Positions 1 through 7,057 of a stretch of DNA of 64,000 nt are shown one piece after another (the first letter of the stretch is position 1; each line of letters begins with the position of its first letter). This DNA is from Prochlorococcus marinus str. MIT 9211 (GTDB lineage: Bacteria; Cyanobacteriota; Cyanobacteriia; PCC-6307; Cyanobiaceae). The stretch spans positions 367,982-431,981 of the forward strand of contig NC_009976.1 of NCBI RefSeq assembly GCF_000018585.1. The letters are read 5' to 3'. A program made the position numbers and the translations under genes. The notes beneath the pieces were generated by a model. It saw only the letters and a program-made list of their open reading frames with translations, did not search any database and was not told the DNA's origin.

Positions 1-119
1 ATCAATTGTCCCTTCAAGATTGTTCCATGGGGATGAGCCGAGATTGGGAAGACGCAATAGAAGCGGGTGCAACATGGATTCGATTGGGATCAATTTTGTT
101 TGGAGAGCGCCATAAATAA
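1..119 (+). CDS. YggS/PROSC-family PLP-binding protein, C-terminal end (partial)
   Basis: Only the last ~38 codons are inside the window, read in the frame starting at base 3 and ending in TAA. The visible segment contains SMGMSRDWEDAIEAGAT followed by IRLGSILFGER, the C-terminal signature of the YggS/PROSC family of pyridoxal-phosphate-binding homeostasis proteins (MSxDxxxAIxxGxTxVRxGxxIFG). Family knowledge: these proteins bind PLP and buffer it in the cytosol, with no settled enzymatic reaction. The gene lies just upstream of sepF and proC, the usual order in cyanobacteria, where yggS and sepF are often neighbours in a division-related cluster. The start lies outside the window. Confidence 0.85.
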   Translation, partial: QLSLQDCSMGMSRDWEDAIEAGATWIRLGSILFGERHK

Positions 120-271
120 TAAAAATACATAGCTATATAAATAAAAACAATTGAAAAACTTGCTACTGCCTACAAATAACGCTACTTAGGGATAGGACAT
201 ATTCCTTTTTGAGGAGATGATCCTTTTCGGTATTACCGATAATCTAAAAATTCTTCGAGAGGGCTTTACTG

Positions 272-850
272 GTGTCGCTTATTCAACGTCTTCGAGCAGT
301 TGTCGCTGGTGATGACTATTTAGATAGCGATTTTGATGAACTAGATGATTATTCAAGAGATGAGTTCGACGCTGGAAATCGTAATCCGAGAGAGTATACG
401 AGTGGATTAGCTTCATTCTCAGGTTCTAACCCTTTCGATGTCAGCGGTGGCTCATCTTCAAATGTTATTGGTATGCCTGGGATTTCAACTGCAACAGCAG
501 AAGTTAATTTAATGGAGCCCAGAAGCTTTGATGAAATGCCTAAAGCTATTCAGGCGCTTAGAGAAAGAAAGACAGTGATCTTAAACTTAACAATGATGGA
601 GCCAGATCAGGCTCAAAGAGCCGTGGATTTTGTTGCTGGGGGTACTTTCGCTATAGATGGTCATCAAGAGAGAGTTGGAGAAAGCATTTTCTTGTTTGCT
701 CCAAGTTGTGTGAGTGTTACTAACTCCTTTCAAGAAGAACCAGCACCGTCAAATGTAACTACTACTACTCAACAGTCTGAGGAGACCATATCAGAAAGTG
801 TTACTGCCCCTGAGCCTGCTTGGGGAACCCCAGTTGCTTCTGCTATTTGA
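272..850 (+). CDS. sepF: Cell division protein SepF
   Basis: 192 aa, GTG start preceded by GAGAGG at 258-263. SepF is a cytoplasmic protein that binds FtsZ and helps anchor and bundle the Z-ring. An N-terminal short amphipathic segment (residues ~1-10, [10 protein letters not shown]) could contact the membrane; residues ~15-75 are acidic, Ser/Gly-rich and probably disordered; the conserved SepF fold lies at ~78-148 ([13 protein letters not shown], then [23 protein letters not shown] and an IFLFAPS end strand). A variable tail follows. It sits 8 nt before proC, with yggS upstream, a typical cyanobacterial arrangement. Length and motifs match cyanobacterial SepF (Cdv2). Confidence 0.93.
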   Translation: MSLIQRLRAVVAGDDYLDSDFDELDDYSRDEFDAGNRNPREYTSGLASFSGSNPFDVSGGSSSNVIGMPGISTATAEVNLMEPRSFDEMPKAIQALRERKTVILNLTMMEPDQAQRAVDFVAGGTFAIDGHQERVGESIFLFAPSCVSVTNSFQEEPAPSNVTTTTQQSEETISESVTAPEPAWGTPVASAI

Positions 851-858
851 AGATTTAG

Positions 859-1689
859 GTGCCTTTCTCTATAGGGATAATTGGTCTAGGGCGAATGGCT
901 CAGGCTATTTTGACCCCTTTACTGGAAAGAGGTGATTTTAAACCTGATGAAGTTTTGGGTGTTGTTGGTCAGAGAAGTAGTGTTAAAAAAGTCTTAGGAG
1001 AGTTTTCTCAAGATCTATCTATTGTTTCCTCAGACAATCCAGTTTCTCTTGAGGTATGGAATTCTCCAATACAACTTTTAGCAGTAAAACCACAACAGTT
1101 AAATGATATTAAAGAGCAGGTTTCTCAACTGGAGATTGTCCCAGATAGACCCAAGCCAGTTCTCATTTCTATTTTAGCTGGTGTTAATTTAAAAAGGTTG
1201 CAATCAATCTTCCCTGCTCATAATTGTGTGCGAGCAGTTCCCAATATTCCTGTAATTGTCAGGTCAGGACTGACGGGCCTATCATGGGGTGCAGGAGTTA
1301 CAACCGATCAGCGCCTATCTGTAGAAGCCATTTTTAAACCTATTAGTGAAGTACTTGAATTGCCTGAGAAGCAGCTTGATGCATTTCTTGCTTTAACTTC
1401 TTCAGGACCTGCTTATGTGGCCGTGATTGCAGAAGCTTTGGCTGATGGAGCGGTTGCGGCTGGTTTGCCTCGCTCATTAGCAAATGATTTGTCGAATATG
1501 ACTCTTGCTGGATCTGCAAAATTATTGAAGGAAAGCAATTTGCATCCTGGAGAGCTTAAAGATATGGTTGCTTCTCCTGCCGGCACAACTATTACTGCTC
1601 TGCGCCATCTAGAGATGGCAGGTATTCGCTCAGCTTTGATCGAGGCTGTTGTTTTGGCCGCGGAAAGAAGTCGGGAGCTTGGTTGCTAG
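859..1689 (+). CDS. proC: Pyrroline-5-carboxylate reductase
   Basis: 276 aa, GTG start, 8 nt after sepF. Catalyses the last step of proline synthesis: NAD(P)H-dependent reduction of 1-pyrroline-5-carboxylate to proline in the cytosol. The N-terminal Rossmann motif IGLGRMA is at residues ~8-14; the P5CR signature in the C-terminal dimerisation domain (DMVASPAGTTITALRHLE) is at ~235-252, with LTSSGPAYVAVIAEALADG before it. Length is normal for the family. The last ~98 bp are also read, on the other strand, as the end of the downstream glycosyltransferase gene, so the two genes overlap tail to tail. Confidence 0.95.
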   Translation: MPFSIGIIGLGRMAQAILTPLLERGDFKPDEVLGVVGQRSSVKKVLGEFSQDLSIVSSDNPVSLEVWNSPIQLLAVKPQQLNDIKEQVSQLEIVPDRPKPVLISILAGVNLKRLQSIFPAHNCVRAVPNIPVIVRSGLTGLSWGAGVTTDQRLSVEAIFKPISEVLELPEKQLDAFLALTSSGPAYVAVIAEALADGAVAAGLPRSLANDLSNMTLAGSAKLLKESNLHPGELKDMVASPAGTTITALRHLEMAGIRSALIEAVVLAAERSRELGC

Positions 1690-2857
1690 TGGATGATTTC
1701 CTTAAGACCTTGTCATAAAGAATCTCTAAAGAGTCAATGTTTCTTTTCAGTGTGAATTGATCTACAACTCTTTGACGAGCTCTTTGCCCTAGCTCAGCAG
1801 TTAAAGATGGGTGTTCTTTTATCAAAGGTATCAGTGTTTTTAATTGTGATGTAACACTATCTGTACTTAACACTATGCCAGCCCCTTCTTCAAGGACTTC
1901 ACCATCTGCTCCCGCATCAGTAGCAATGCATGCAGTGCCAGTTGCCATTGCTTCAAGGAGAGCTAATGATAAACCTTCTACAAGGCTTGGGAGAATAAAA
2001 ACTTCAGTACATTGAAGGAGGGCGACTTTTGTATTCAGATCGGACTCATACCCCCACCAGAGGATTTGACTGTCATTAGTTGAATTGAAATGGTTTTCAA
2101 GAGTTGGTCTCAGTGGTCCATCTCCAACAATCACAAGTTGACAACCTTTTGTATTTAACGCTCTCCATGCTTTTAGGAGAGCCTCAACATTTTTTTCTGC
2201 TGCAATTCTTCCCATATATAAGAAAGCTCTTTCGCTGCCAAGACGTCTCATCACCTCTTCCTTCCTAGGATTTATGGAATTTTTATTAGAAGGCTTCCAG
2301 ATCGTAGTGTCGACACCATTCGGTATAACTTCAAGGCAATTTTCTTTTACGCCAAGCTTTGCAAGGACTTCAGCTTGTCTATCGGAAAAAACAATTACTT
2401 TTTCGTATTTTGCGAGTGATGGAGCATATAGCTGGTAGGTGAGTTGTTGAGTGCTAGCAGTAAGGTTTCTTAGTTTGGAGTCAAAAGCTGGATGAAAAGT
2501 TGCGACCAAAGGTAGACCTACTTGCTGGCATAGTTCAGGGAGCCTGAAATCCAGTGGAGAGAGTGTCAAGCTGGCATGAACAAGATCAGGCTTTAATCTT
2601 TCAAGAGATTCTCTAAGTTCTCTTTGCGATCTTAGGGATGGGATTGTATAGACCTGGGATTTAATTAAATAGGGAAGACTTACTTCAGGATCATTAGCAA
2701 GTAGAGAAGTTTTTGTATTATTCGCGTTACTTGGGTTATCGAAATGAATAAAGCTGACTTGGTGCCCTCTTTCCCTAAGGGTCATTGTTGTAGTTATGCC
2801 GTAACTGACATTCCCACAAAAAGGTGACTTCTTACCTAGCCAAGCAATATGAGCCAC
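1592..2857 (-). CDS. GT4-family glycosyltransferase (possible DgdA-type glycolipid synthase)
   Basis: 421 aa. A GT-B fold, family 4 glycosyltransferase: N-terminal acceptor domain beginning AHIAWLGKKSPFCGNVSYG, a linker GVDTTIWKP (~180-190), the GRIAAEKN motif of the nucleotide-sugar domain, and the E-x7-E motif in PSLVEGLSLALLEAMATG (around 290-305). The N-terminal WLGKKSPFCGN resembles cyanobacterial enzymes proposed to make digalactosyl-diacylglycerol (DgdA), but acceptor and sugar cannot be read from sequence, so the assignment is tentative. Last gene of the leftward hpf-deoC-recO-MFS run. The final ~32 residues (Pro/Gln/Ser-rich) are encoded antisense to the end of proC and are probably a lineage-specific tail. 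Confidence 0.88.
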   Translation of the reverse strand: MAHIAWLGKKSPFCGNVSYGITTTMTLRERGHQVSFIHFDNPSNANNTKTSLLANDPEVSLPYLIKSQVYTIPSLRSQRELRESLERLKPDLVHASLTLSPLDFRLPELCQQVGLPLVATFHPAFDSKLRNLTASTQQLTYQLYAPSLAKYEKVIVFSDRQAEVLAKLGVKENCLEVIPNGVDTTIWKPSNKNSINPRKEEVMRRLGSERAFLYMGRIAAEKNVEALLKAWRALNTKGCQLVIVGDGPLRPTLENHFNSTNDSQILWWGYESDLNTKVALLQCTEVFILPSLVEGLSLALLEAMATGTACIATDAGADGEVLEEGAGIVLSTDSVTSQLKTLIPLIKEHPSLTAELGQRARQRVVDQFTLKRNIDSLEILYDKVLRKSSTSNQAPDFFPRPKQQPRSKLSEYLPSLDGAEQ

Positions 2858-2894
2858 CCGTAAATTAATTAGCTTTCTTGAAAGCTAGCAGTAG

Positions 2895-4193
2895 TTACAG
2901 AAAATTTTCGAATAATGCACCAAATAGTGCAAGTCCTGCCAAAAGAAATAGAACAGGTGTAACTCCCAATTGCGTTACTAATGCACCTGCGATTAAGAGA
3001 GGGAGGCTCAGAGCAATATTGATTACATTGTTTTGAAGACCAAGTACTTTCCCAAGTGATTCTTCTGGTGTGTTTTTTTGAACACTTGTTTGAGCTGGGA
3101 TTGCCACTAGAGATGCCCCTACACCAAGAAGAGTACAAATTGCGAGAGTAAAACCTAATAATCCTTTGGATTGCTCTAGTAAAAGTAAGCTCAATGCTAT
3201 TAAGCAAAGACCTATTGCTGGTAATTTATGCCCTTGAATCAGATTTGCTTTCTGAGCCATAAGAAAAGCTCCAAATGCAAGGCCAATAGCAGTGAAAGAA
3301 AGAAGTACCCCAAACTTTGTAGGACCTAGAATAGTTATGGAAGAAGCAAGTCCTATAGATAAAACATATAAGCTTGCCATTAAGCAATAAAGTATTACGA
3401 GTTGAAGAATTGCCTTCCTAACAGTTGGGACTTTTTTGAGAACTATTAATCCAGAATTCAAGTCGTAAAAGATATTCTTCTTCAGTTTAGGCTTCAGAGA
3501 TTCTTTTAACTTTATTTTATTTAGTATTAATGATGCTGCTCCATAGCAGATAGGTAGAAGAAGAAACTCTCCTCCTAAAATACCTATTGATTGAAAGGTC
3601 TCTCCAAGTATTTTTAGTAAAGGCTCGCCAAAAGCAAAGCCAATTATTATTGCCCCCATCGTAGTTGACTGATAAATAGAATTGGCTGCTAAAAGCTTAT
3701 TACTACTAACTATTAATGGTATTGCTGATTGTTCGGCTGGAGTAAATAATTGTGTAAGACATGATATAAGAAATATAATTATTAGTAAAAACCAATACCC
3801 CCAGGATACGCCATTTATAATTGGCCCAGGTATTAAGCAAACTGGGATTAAGATTACCAATACTGCCCTAAGTACATTTGATGCAATCATAATGGGAACT
3901 TTTGGCCATCTATCTGAAAAAACTCCAGCAATAGCGCCTAAAAATATTGCAGGAAGACTATTTGCTAAATAAACACCACTGGCCAAAAGTGTAATTGCCT
4001 TTTCTGGTTGATCTGAAAAAGTAGGTATGGAGTTTGACCAGTTTTTACTGATAATAAAGATCGTTAAAACTATTAAAAACTTATCTCCTAGTTGAGAAAA
4101 TACCTGTGCTATCCAAATTTTTCGAAAGTAATTAATTGCAATTACTTCCTTTAGGCCACTTTCTTTTTTATAAAGATATTTTTTTCTTGTCAA
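2895..4193 (-). CDS. Major facilitator superfamily transporter
   Basis: 432 aa, about 12 hydrophobic segments, inner-membrane MFS permease of the multidrug/EntS-like type. The start is followed by WIAQVFSQLGDKFL, equivalent to the family TM1 motif, and GVFSDRWPKVPIMI (~90-105) is the TM2-TM3 loop motif A (GxLaDRxGRk). Substrate cannot be deduced. Lies 12 nt downstream of recO and 37 nt upstream of the glycosyltransferase, so very likely co-transcribed with both. The N-terminus has a lysine-rich stretch and the true start could be the internal Met-free region near residue 15 with a TTG/GTG start, but ATG at 4193 is the simplest choice. Base composition looks more A+T-rich than neighbours. Confidence 0.9.
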   Translation of the reverse strand: MTRKKYLYKKESGLKEVIAINYFRKIWIAQVFSQLGDKFLIVLTIFIISKNWSNSIPTFSDQPEKAITLLASGVYLANSLPAIFLGAIAGVFSDRWPKVPIMIASNVLRAVLVILIPVCLIPGPIINGVSWGYWFLLIIIFLISCLTQLFTPAEQSAIPLIVSSNKLLAANSIYQSTTMGAIIIGFAFGEPLLKILGETFQSIGILGGEFLLLPICYGAASLILNKIKLKESLKPKLKKNIFYDLNSGLIVLKKVPTVRKAILQLVILYCLMASLYVLSIGLASSITILGPTKFGVLLSFTAIGLAFGAFLMAQKANLIQGHKLPAIGLCLIALSLLLLEQSKGLLGFTLAICTLLGVGASLVAIPAQTSVQKNTPEESLGKVLGLQNNVINIALSLPLLIAGALVTQLGVTPVLFLLAGLALFGALFENFL

Positions 4194-4205
4194 AATCTTT
4201 TGTCT

Positions 4206-5006
4206 TTAGTTTGTTGTGATTTCTTTTCTTTCATTGGCATTTATTGATGCTTTTAATATTTGGAGGGCATTTAGCTTTTGTTGTAGATGGGTTTCAATCC
4301 AAGCTTCCAAGACAATTAATAATTTAATCCAAACTTTGAATGGTCCAAGTAGCTCACCATTACTTTTTATTGGCAGGTTTGGCTTTATCAGACGTTGAAG
4401 CAGGGCTAGCTCAGAGGCATTAAGTTCAATTGTTGCATTAGGGATTGATCCGACTGCAAAACCTTCACTTGCAAGAAAACTGCATCGCCAACTCCAGTTT
4501 CCAATAGGGGGCTCAAGAGCTTCTCCAGTTCTCCAACACTCCTGAATAGGCAGATTGTATCCGCCTAGAGCTAGTAGATGAACACATGATTGTATGCAAT
4601 TGGCTAAGGTAAATAATGTTCCAGTTTGTTTACTTTCTAGTCGTTCTAAATGAATCAAGGCTGCTTTGAGAATTCCTGGCTGTGGGTCATTTGCGCCTAC
4701 TAAAAGAATTGATAACTCTGCTATGACTTGAGCTGCTGCAAGAGTTTCAAGACTTTCGCCTAGTTTACTAAAGCTTTTTAATATTTTAATTTGATTAACT
4801 CTTCTAAGGCCTGTTTTCCCTCCAATCTGCAATTCAAGGAAAGTTAGTGGCGTTGTGGCTGAAAGACTACTTTTAGGTCGCCTAGCTCCAGGAACCGCGA
4901 GCCGAACAATCCCCTCTTGAGCACTAAGGATGGTTAAAAGTCGATCATTTTCTCCCAATGGGCCAACTTTTAGAGAGAGCCCTTGGATTCTTGATGAGCT
5001 TTTCAT
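4206..5006 (-). CDS. recO: DNA repair protein RecO
   Basis: 266 aa. RecO loads RecA with RecF/RecR at gapped DNA. N-terminal OB-fold begins GLSLKVGPLGENDRLLTIL, followed by the basic PGARRPKS segment (~38-46), both typical of RecO; the helical C-terminal domain contains several cysteines (CIQSCVH, QECW, WRCSFL) where many bacterial RecO proteins bind zinc, though the canonical four-Cys spacing is not clean. Overlaps the end of deoC by 4 bp (ATGA-type coupling), and is followed closely by the MFS gene. Length close to the family norm. Confidence 0.93.
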   Translation of the reverse strand: MKSSSRIQGLSLKVGPLGENDRLLTILSAQEGIVRLAVPGARRPKSSLSATTPLTFLELQIGGKTGLRRVNQIKILKSFSKLGESLETLAAAQVIAELSILLVGANDPQPGILKAALIHLERLESKQTGTLFTLANCIQSCVHLLALGGYNLPIQECWRTGEALEPPIGNWSWRCSFLASEGFAVGSIPNATIELNASELALLQRLIKPNLPIKSNGELLGPFKVWIKLLIVLEAWIETHLQQKLNALQILKASINANERKEITTN

Positions 5007-5686
5007 CGATTCTTGTTTTTAAGCTCTTTCATTAAATCTGGACCTAATGATGTACCGATTTCTGTGGCTCCTGCAGCTATCAGTTCCAACGCTTGATCTA
5101 TCTTTTTTATCCCACCCACAGCTTTTAGAGAACATCTTCCTTTTACTAAAGCAGTTAATTCAGCAATTAAAGGATTTGAGACTTTTGGGCCAAAGCCACT
5201 ACCTGTTTGAATGCCTCTAACTCCTGCATCAATACATGCCTCTACAGCTACAGCAAGTTTTTCTTGAGGAAGCCTTGCTGCGTCAAGTATGACTCTTGTA
5301 GGTAGACCCATATTGCATATTTCTGCAATCTCTTCTGCAAATATTTCTACTTTGTTTTCATGTATTGCAAGAAAATTTGGGACTAACTCTAATTCTTCTG
5401 CTCCATGCTCTGCGGCCCATTCCGCTTGAAAACTTTTGATTTTATGTGGAATGTCACCAAAAGGGAAACCAATTACAGTAATGAGTTTTGTTGTTTGACT
5501 CTTCCCTAGTCGTTTTCTTGCAGCAGATATGCGAATAAGGCTGGTGACAAGACCTGAAAAACTAAAATGCCTAGAGGCATCACAAATTTCATTAAGTGAC
5601 TCGAGAGGTAAGTGAGGGTCTAGTGCAGCTTGGTGAATAAATGAAGAGAGTTCCGCGTTGCTTGTATTGATATCGTTGGATGTCAT
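5003..5686 (-). CDS. deoC: Deoxyribose-phosphate aldolase
   Basis: 227 aa. Class I aldolase of deoxynucleoside catabolism: 2-deoxyribose-5-phosphate to acetaldehyde and glyceraldehyde-3-phosphate. TIM-barrel motifs are visible: ITVIGFPFG near residue 70, ELELVPNF (~98-105), RVILDAARLPQEK (~130-142), GIQTGSGFGP, and the C-terminal LKAVGGIKK segment that carries the Schiff-base lysine region (family VKASGGIR), then GATEIGTSLG. It is 11 nt downstream of hpf and overlaps recO by 4 bp, the order seen in other picocyanobacteria. Substitution of the usual KASGG by KAVGG is a small family variation. Confidence 0.93.
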   Translation of the reverse strand: MTSNDINTSNAELSSFIHQAALDPHLPLESLNEICDASRHFSFSGLVTSLIRISAARKRLGKSQTTKLITVIGFPFGDIPHKIKSFQAEWAAEHGAEELELVPNFLAIHENKVEIFAEEIAEICNMGLPTRVILDAARLPQEKLAVAVEACIDAGVRGIQTGSGFGPKVSNPLIAELTALVKGRCSLKAVGGIKKIDQALELIAAGATEIGTSLGPDLMKELKNKNR

Positions 5687-5697
5687 CAGAGTAAGAA

Positions 5698-6291
5698 TCA
5701 GTCTTCATCTTTGGCTTGGATAATGCCGTAACCCCCATGAGTTCTTCTATAAATAACTTGTAGTTGCTGAGTCTCTATCTCTTTGAACATATAGAAGTCA
5801 TGATCTATTAGGTCAAGTTGATGCCTAGCTTGTTCGGTACTCATTGGCGGCATTGAGAAGTATTTACGACGGATCCCTGGAGTTGGGAGGTGGGCTTCTT
5901 TCCCCTGAATTAATGAACTATCTATTGCTTTATCCTCCACAACGGCTTCAGTAGTTGGGGTTAAAGAAGCACTATGACCATGACTATGATGGTGGTCGCT
6001 ATGACGCTCCTTATATTTTCGTAATTGTCGACAAAGCTTTGTGGCTACGAGATCAATACTTGCATAAAGATTCTGACTTCGTTCTTGAGCACGTATGACA
6101 GTACCATTCGCAAAGACAGTCACCTCAGCAATTTGTTGAGGGACACTAGGATTTTTTGCTATGGATAAGTGGACGTCAGCTTCCTGTACGATTCCATCAA
6201 AGTGATGTATGGCTTTTTCTAATTTTGACTGGGTATATTCGCGAAGAGAAGGGGTTAGTTCAAGATTGCGACCATGAATAAGCAATTTCAT
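5698..6291 (-). CDS. hpf: Ribosome hibernation promoting factor, long form (LrtA)
   Basis: 197 aa, the long HPF type called LrtA (light-repressed transcript) in cyanobacteria. The N-terminal HPF/YfiA domain (~1-105: KLLIHGRNLELTPSLREYTQSKL through LVATKLCRQLRKYKERHSD) binds the decoding region of the 30S subunit; a His/Ser-rich linker (HSDHHHSHGHS) leads to the C-terminal dimerisation domain (~140-197: RRKYFSMPPMSTEQA ... FYMFKEIETQQLQVIYRRTHGGYGII) that drives 100S ribosome dimers. First gene of the leftward run with deoC and recO. Its ATG overlaps the 5' end of lipB head to head by 18 bp. Confidence 0.95.
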   Translation of the reverse strand: MKLLIHGRNLELTPSLREYTQSKLEKAIHHFDGIVQEADVHLSIAKNPSVPQQIAEVTVFANGTVIRAQERSQNLYASIDLVATKLCRQLRKYKERHSDHHHSHGHSASLTPTTEAVVEDKAIDSSLIQGKEAHLPTPGIRRKYFSMPPMSTEQARHQLDLIDHDFYMFKEIETQQLQVIYRRTHGGYGIIQAKDED

Positions 6292-6981
6292 TCTTGTTCT
6301 CCAGATCCAGATGATGGGGAAAAGTTAGATATAGATTATTTATCAGATGAGGGTCCTTCAACGTTAATTTTTGAACCATCTGAATTAATAGATTTTAGGG
6401 TTGCATGGGATTGGCAGAAGCAAAGGCAAAAACTGCTTTTTGAAAAACCAGGCTCTTCGCAGGCAGTTTGGTTACTTGAACATTCTGAATGCTATACCCT
6501 AGGAAGAGGTGCAACTGAAGATAATCTTTTATTCAATTTAAGTAATTCCCCATGGGATGTATACCGTATTGATAGAGGTGGAGAAGTTACGCACCATATG
6601 CCAGGTCAACTTGTTGTTTATCTGGTTTTAGACCTTCGTCGCTATAAGACGGATTTAAATTGGTATTTACGTCAGTTAGAGCTTGTGCTTTTAGACACGC
6701 TTAAAGATTTGGGTATCGTTGGCAAAAGAATTGATGGAATTACAGGGGTTTGGATTAATGATTTCAAAGTTGCCTCAATTGGTGTTGGCTGTAGAAGATG
6801 GATTACGCAACATGGACTTTCAATTAATGTTGATTGTGATTTGAGAGGTTTTGAGCGAATAATTCCATGTGGATTGACTGGCTCAAAAGTAGGGAAATTG
6901 AGTTCTTTGATCCCTGATCTAAAGACAGTGGACGTTAAACCGTTCATCAAAAAGTCATTAACTGAACGTTTCGGTTTGTGA
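6274..6981 (+). CDS. lipB: Octanoyl-[ACP]:protein N-octanoyltransferase LipB
   Basis: 235 aa. Transfers octanoyl from ACP to lipoyl domains such as the one in the nearby PdhC, first step of lipoate assembly. Motifs: YTLGRGA (~75), RGGEVTHHMPGQLVVYLVLDL (split across ~104-124), the conserved VASIGVGCRRWITQHG (Lys in FKVAS, ~166), and the catalytic cysteine in IIPCGLTG (~194) . About 27 N-terminal residues precede the conserved TLIFEP core; no other start codon lies between, so ATG at 6274 is the only choice and produces an 18-bp overlap with the divergent hpf start. Confidence 0.94.
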   Translation: MNKQFHSCSPDPDDGEKLDIDYLSDEGPSTLIFEPSELIDFRVAWDWQKQRQKLLFEKPGSSQAVWLLEHSECYTLGRGATEDNLLFNLSNSPWDVYRIDRGGEVTHHMPGQLVVYLVLDLRRYKTDLNWYLRQLELVLLDTLKDLGIVGKRIDGITGVWINDFKVASIGVGCRRWITQHGLSINVDCDLRGFERIIPCGLTGSKVGKLSSLIPDLKTVDVKPFIKKSLTERFGL

Positions 6982-7057
6982 TGTATCTAGTAATAAATAC
7001 TTTCGCCTTGGATAAGAATTAAAGCTAATGGTAATAGGTGCTCCTCCTAGTTGAAAA

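Noticed and set aside
120-271. 31-codon ORF (ATG after GAGGAG) just before sepF
   Set aside because: GAGGAG directly abuts the ATG with no spacing, and the peptide overlaps sepF out of frame; more likely leader sequence.
2869-3207. 112-codon minus-strand ORF in another frame over the end of the MFS gene
   Set aside because: Serine-, arginine- and cysteine-rich nonsense-like composition and full overlap with a well supported membrane transporter.
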